This document shows positions 17,893 to 17,893 of a stretch of 17,893 bases of DNA, piece after piece. Under the pieces are notes generated by a model that worked only from the letters and a program-made list of their open reading frames with translations, made no database searches and was not told where the DNA came from. Location of the stretch: contig NWUY0300007985.1 in the NCBI GenBank assembly GCA_004151065.3, positions 26,918 to 44,810 of the forward strand, written 5' to 3'. This stretch comes from Larix sibirica (lineage: Eukaryota; Streptophyta; Pinopsida; Pinales; Pinaceae). Positions within the stretch are counted from its first letter, which is position 1; every line of letters begins with the position of its first letter. Both the position numbers and the translations under genes were made by a program.

Positions 17893-17893
17893 A

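Larger units (their letters stand above)
8950..17893. repeat. 8,944-bp direct repeat, unit B
   Basis: Second unit. It runs exactly to the last base of the window, where A17893 occupies the position of the N that ends unit A. Unit B has A at 13227, which removes a stop codon in the minus-strand fragment at 12951-13316, and C at 14615. Because the window ends exactly with the unit, neither the right flank of a real tandem duplication nor a further copy can be seen. Confidence 0.97.

Noticed and set aside
1-17893. Circular virus, plasmid or organelle genome seen as a dimer
   Set aside because: No replication, capsid or organelle gene is present. The content is decayed nuclear retrotransposons. 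A circular extrachromosomal DNA cannot be excluded, but nothing beyond the two-unit arithmetic supports it.

Overview
The window is eukaryotic, repeat-derived plant DNA with no intact gene. It looks like a land-plant nuclear genome with a large repeat load. The reasons are a plant-type L1 (LINE) retrotransposon carrying a DUF4283 plus CCHC-knuckle ORF1 and an endonuclease/reverse-transcriptase ORF2, and an antisense Ty3-type LTR-retrotransposon gag remnant behind a tRNA-Asp-type primer-binding site. The wording of the LINE and gag remnants reminds me of gymnosperm repeats, but I cannot prove the clade.

The dominant structure is an 8,944-bp direct duplication. Unit A is 6-8949 and unit B is 8950-17893. 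Every recognisable feature recurs at an offset of exactly 8,944. The window is therefore 5 leading bases plus two units (5 + 2 x 8,944 = 17,893), and the only ambiguous base, N at 8949, lies exactly on the join. I found two differences between the units (T4283/A13227 and A5671/C14615) and no net indel. This is either a very recent tandem duplication, a head-to-tail or circular molecule assembled as a dimer, or an assembly artefact joining two alleles. The strong decay inside each unit against the near identity between units makes the third option serious.

Layout of one unit (unit A; add 8,944 for unit B). 6-45: imperfect hairpin on the join. 46-1950: no recognisable gene. 2152-2983 (minus): degenerate Ty3-type gag. 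3230-3247 (minus): decayed primer-binding site. 3251 to about 3857: possible LTR, overlapping a cluster of short direct and inverted repeats (3534-3917). 4007-4372 (minus): fragment of an unidentified, possibly transposon-derived, protein. 4373-5300: AT-rich DNA, the probable LINE 5' region and a 38-bp minisatellite. 5301-7096 (plus): LINE ORF1 pseudogene. 7093-8948 (plus): LINE ORF2 pseudogene, overlapping ORF1 by ATGA and cut off just after reverse-transcriptase motif A, where the unit ends.

Nothing here appears able to make a functional protein. The stops and frameshifts are consistent with long neglect, and several look like C-to-T (G-to-A) changes expected from deamination of methylated cytosine. 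I did not find a novel functional system. The items worth checking are the reality of the duplication, the ORF1/ORF2 overlap, the in-phase minisatellite and the unidentified minus-strand reading frame.
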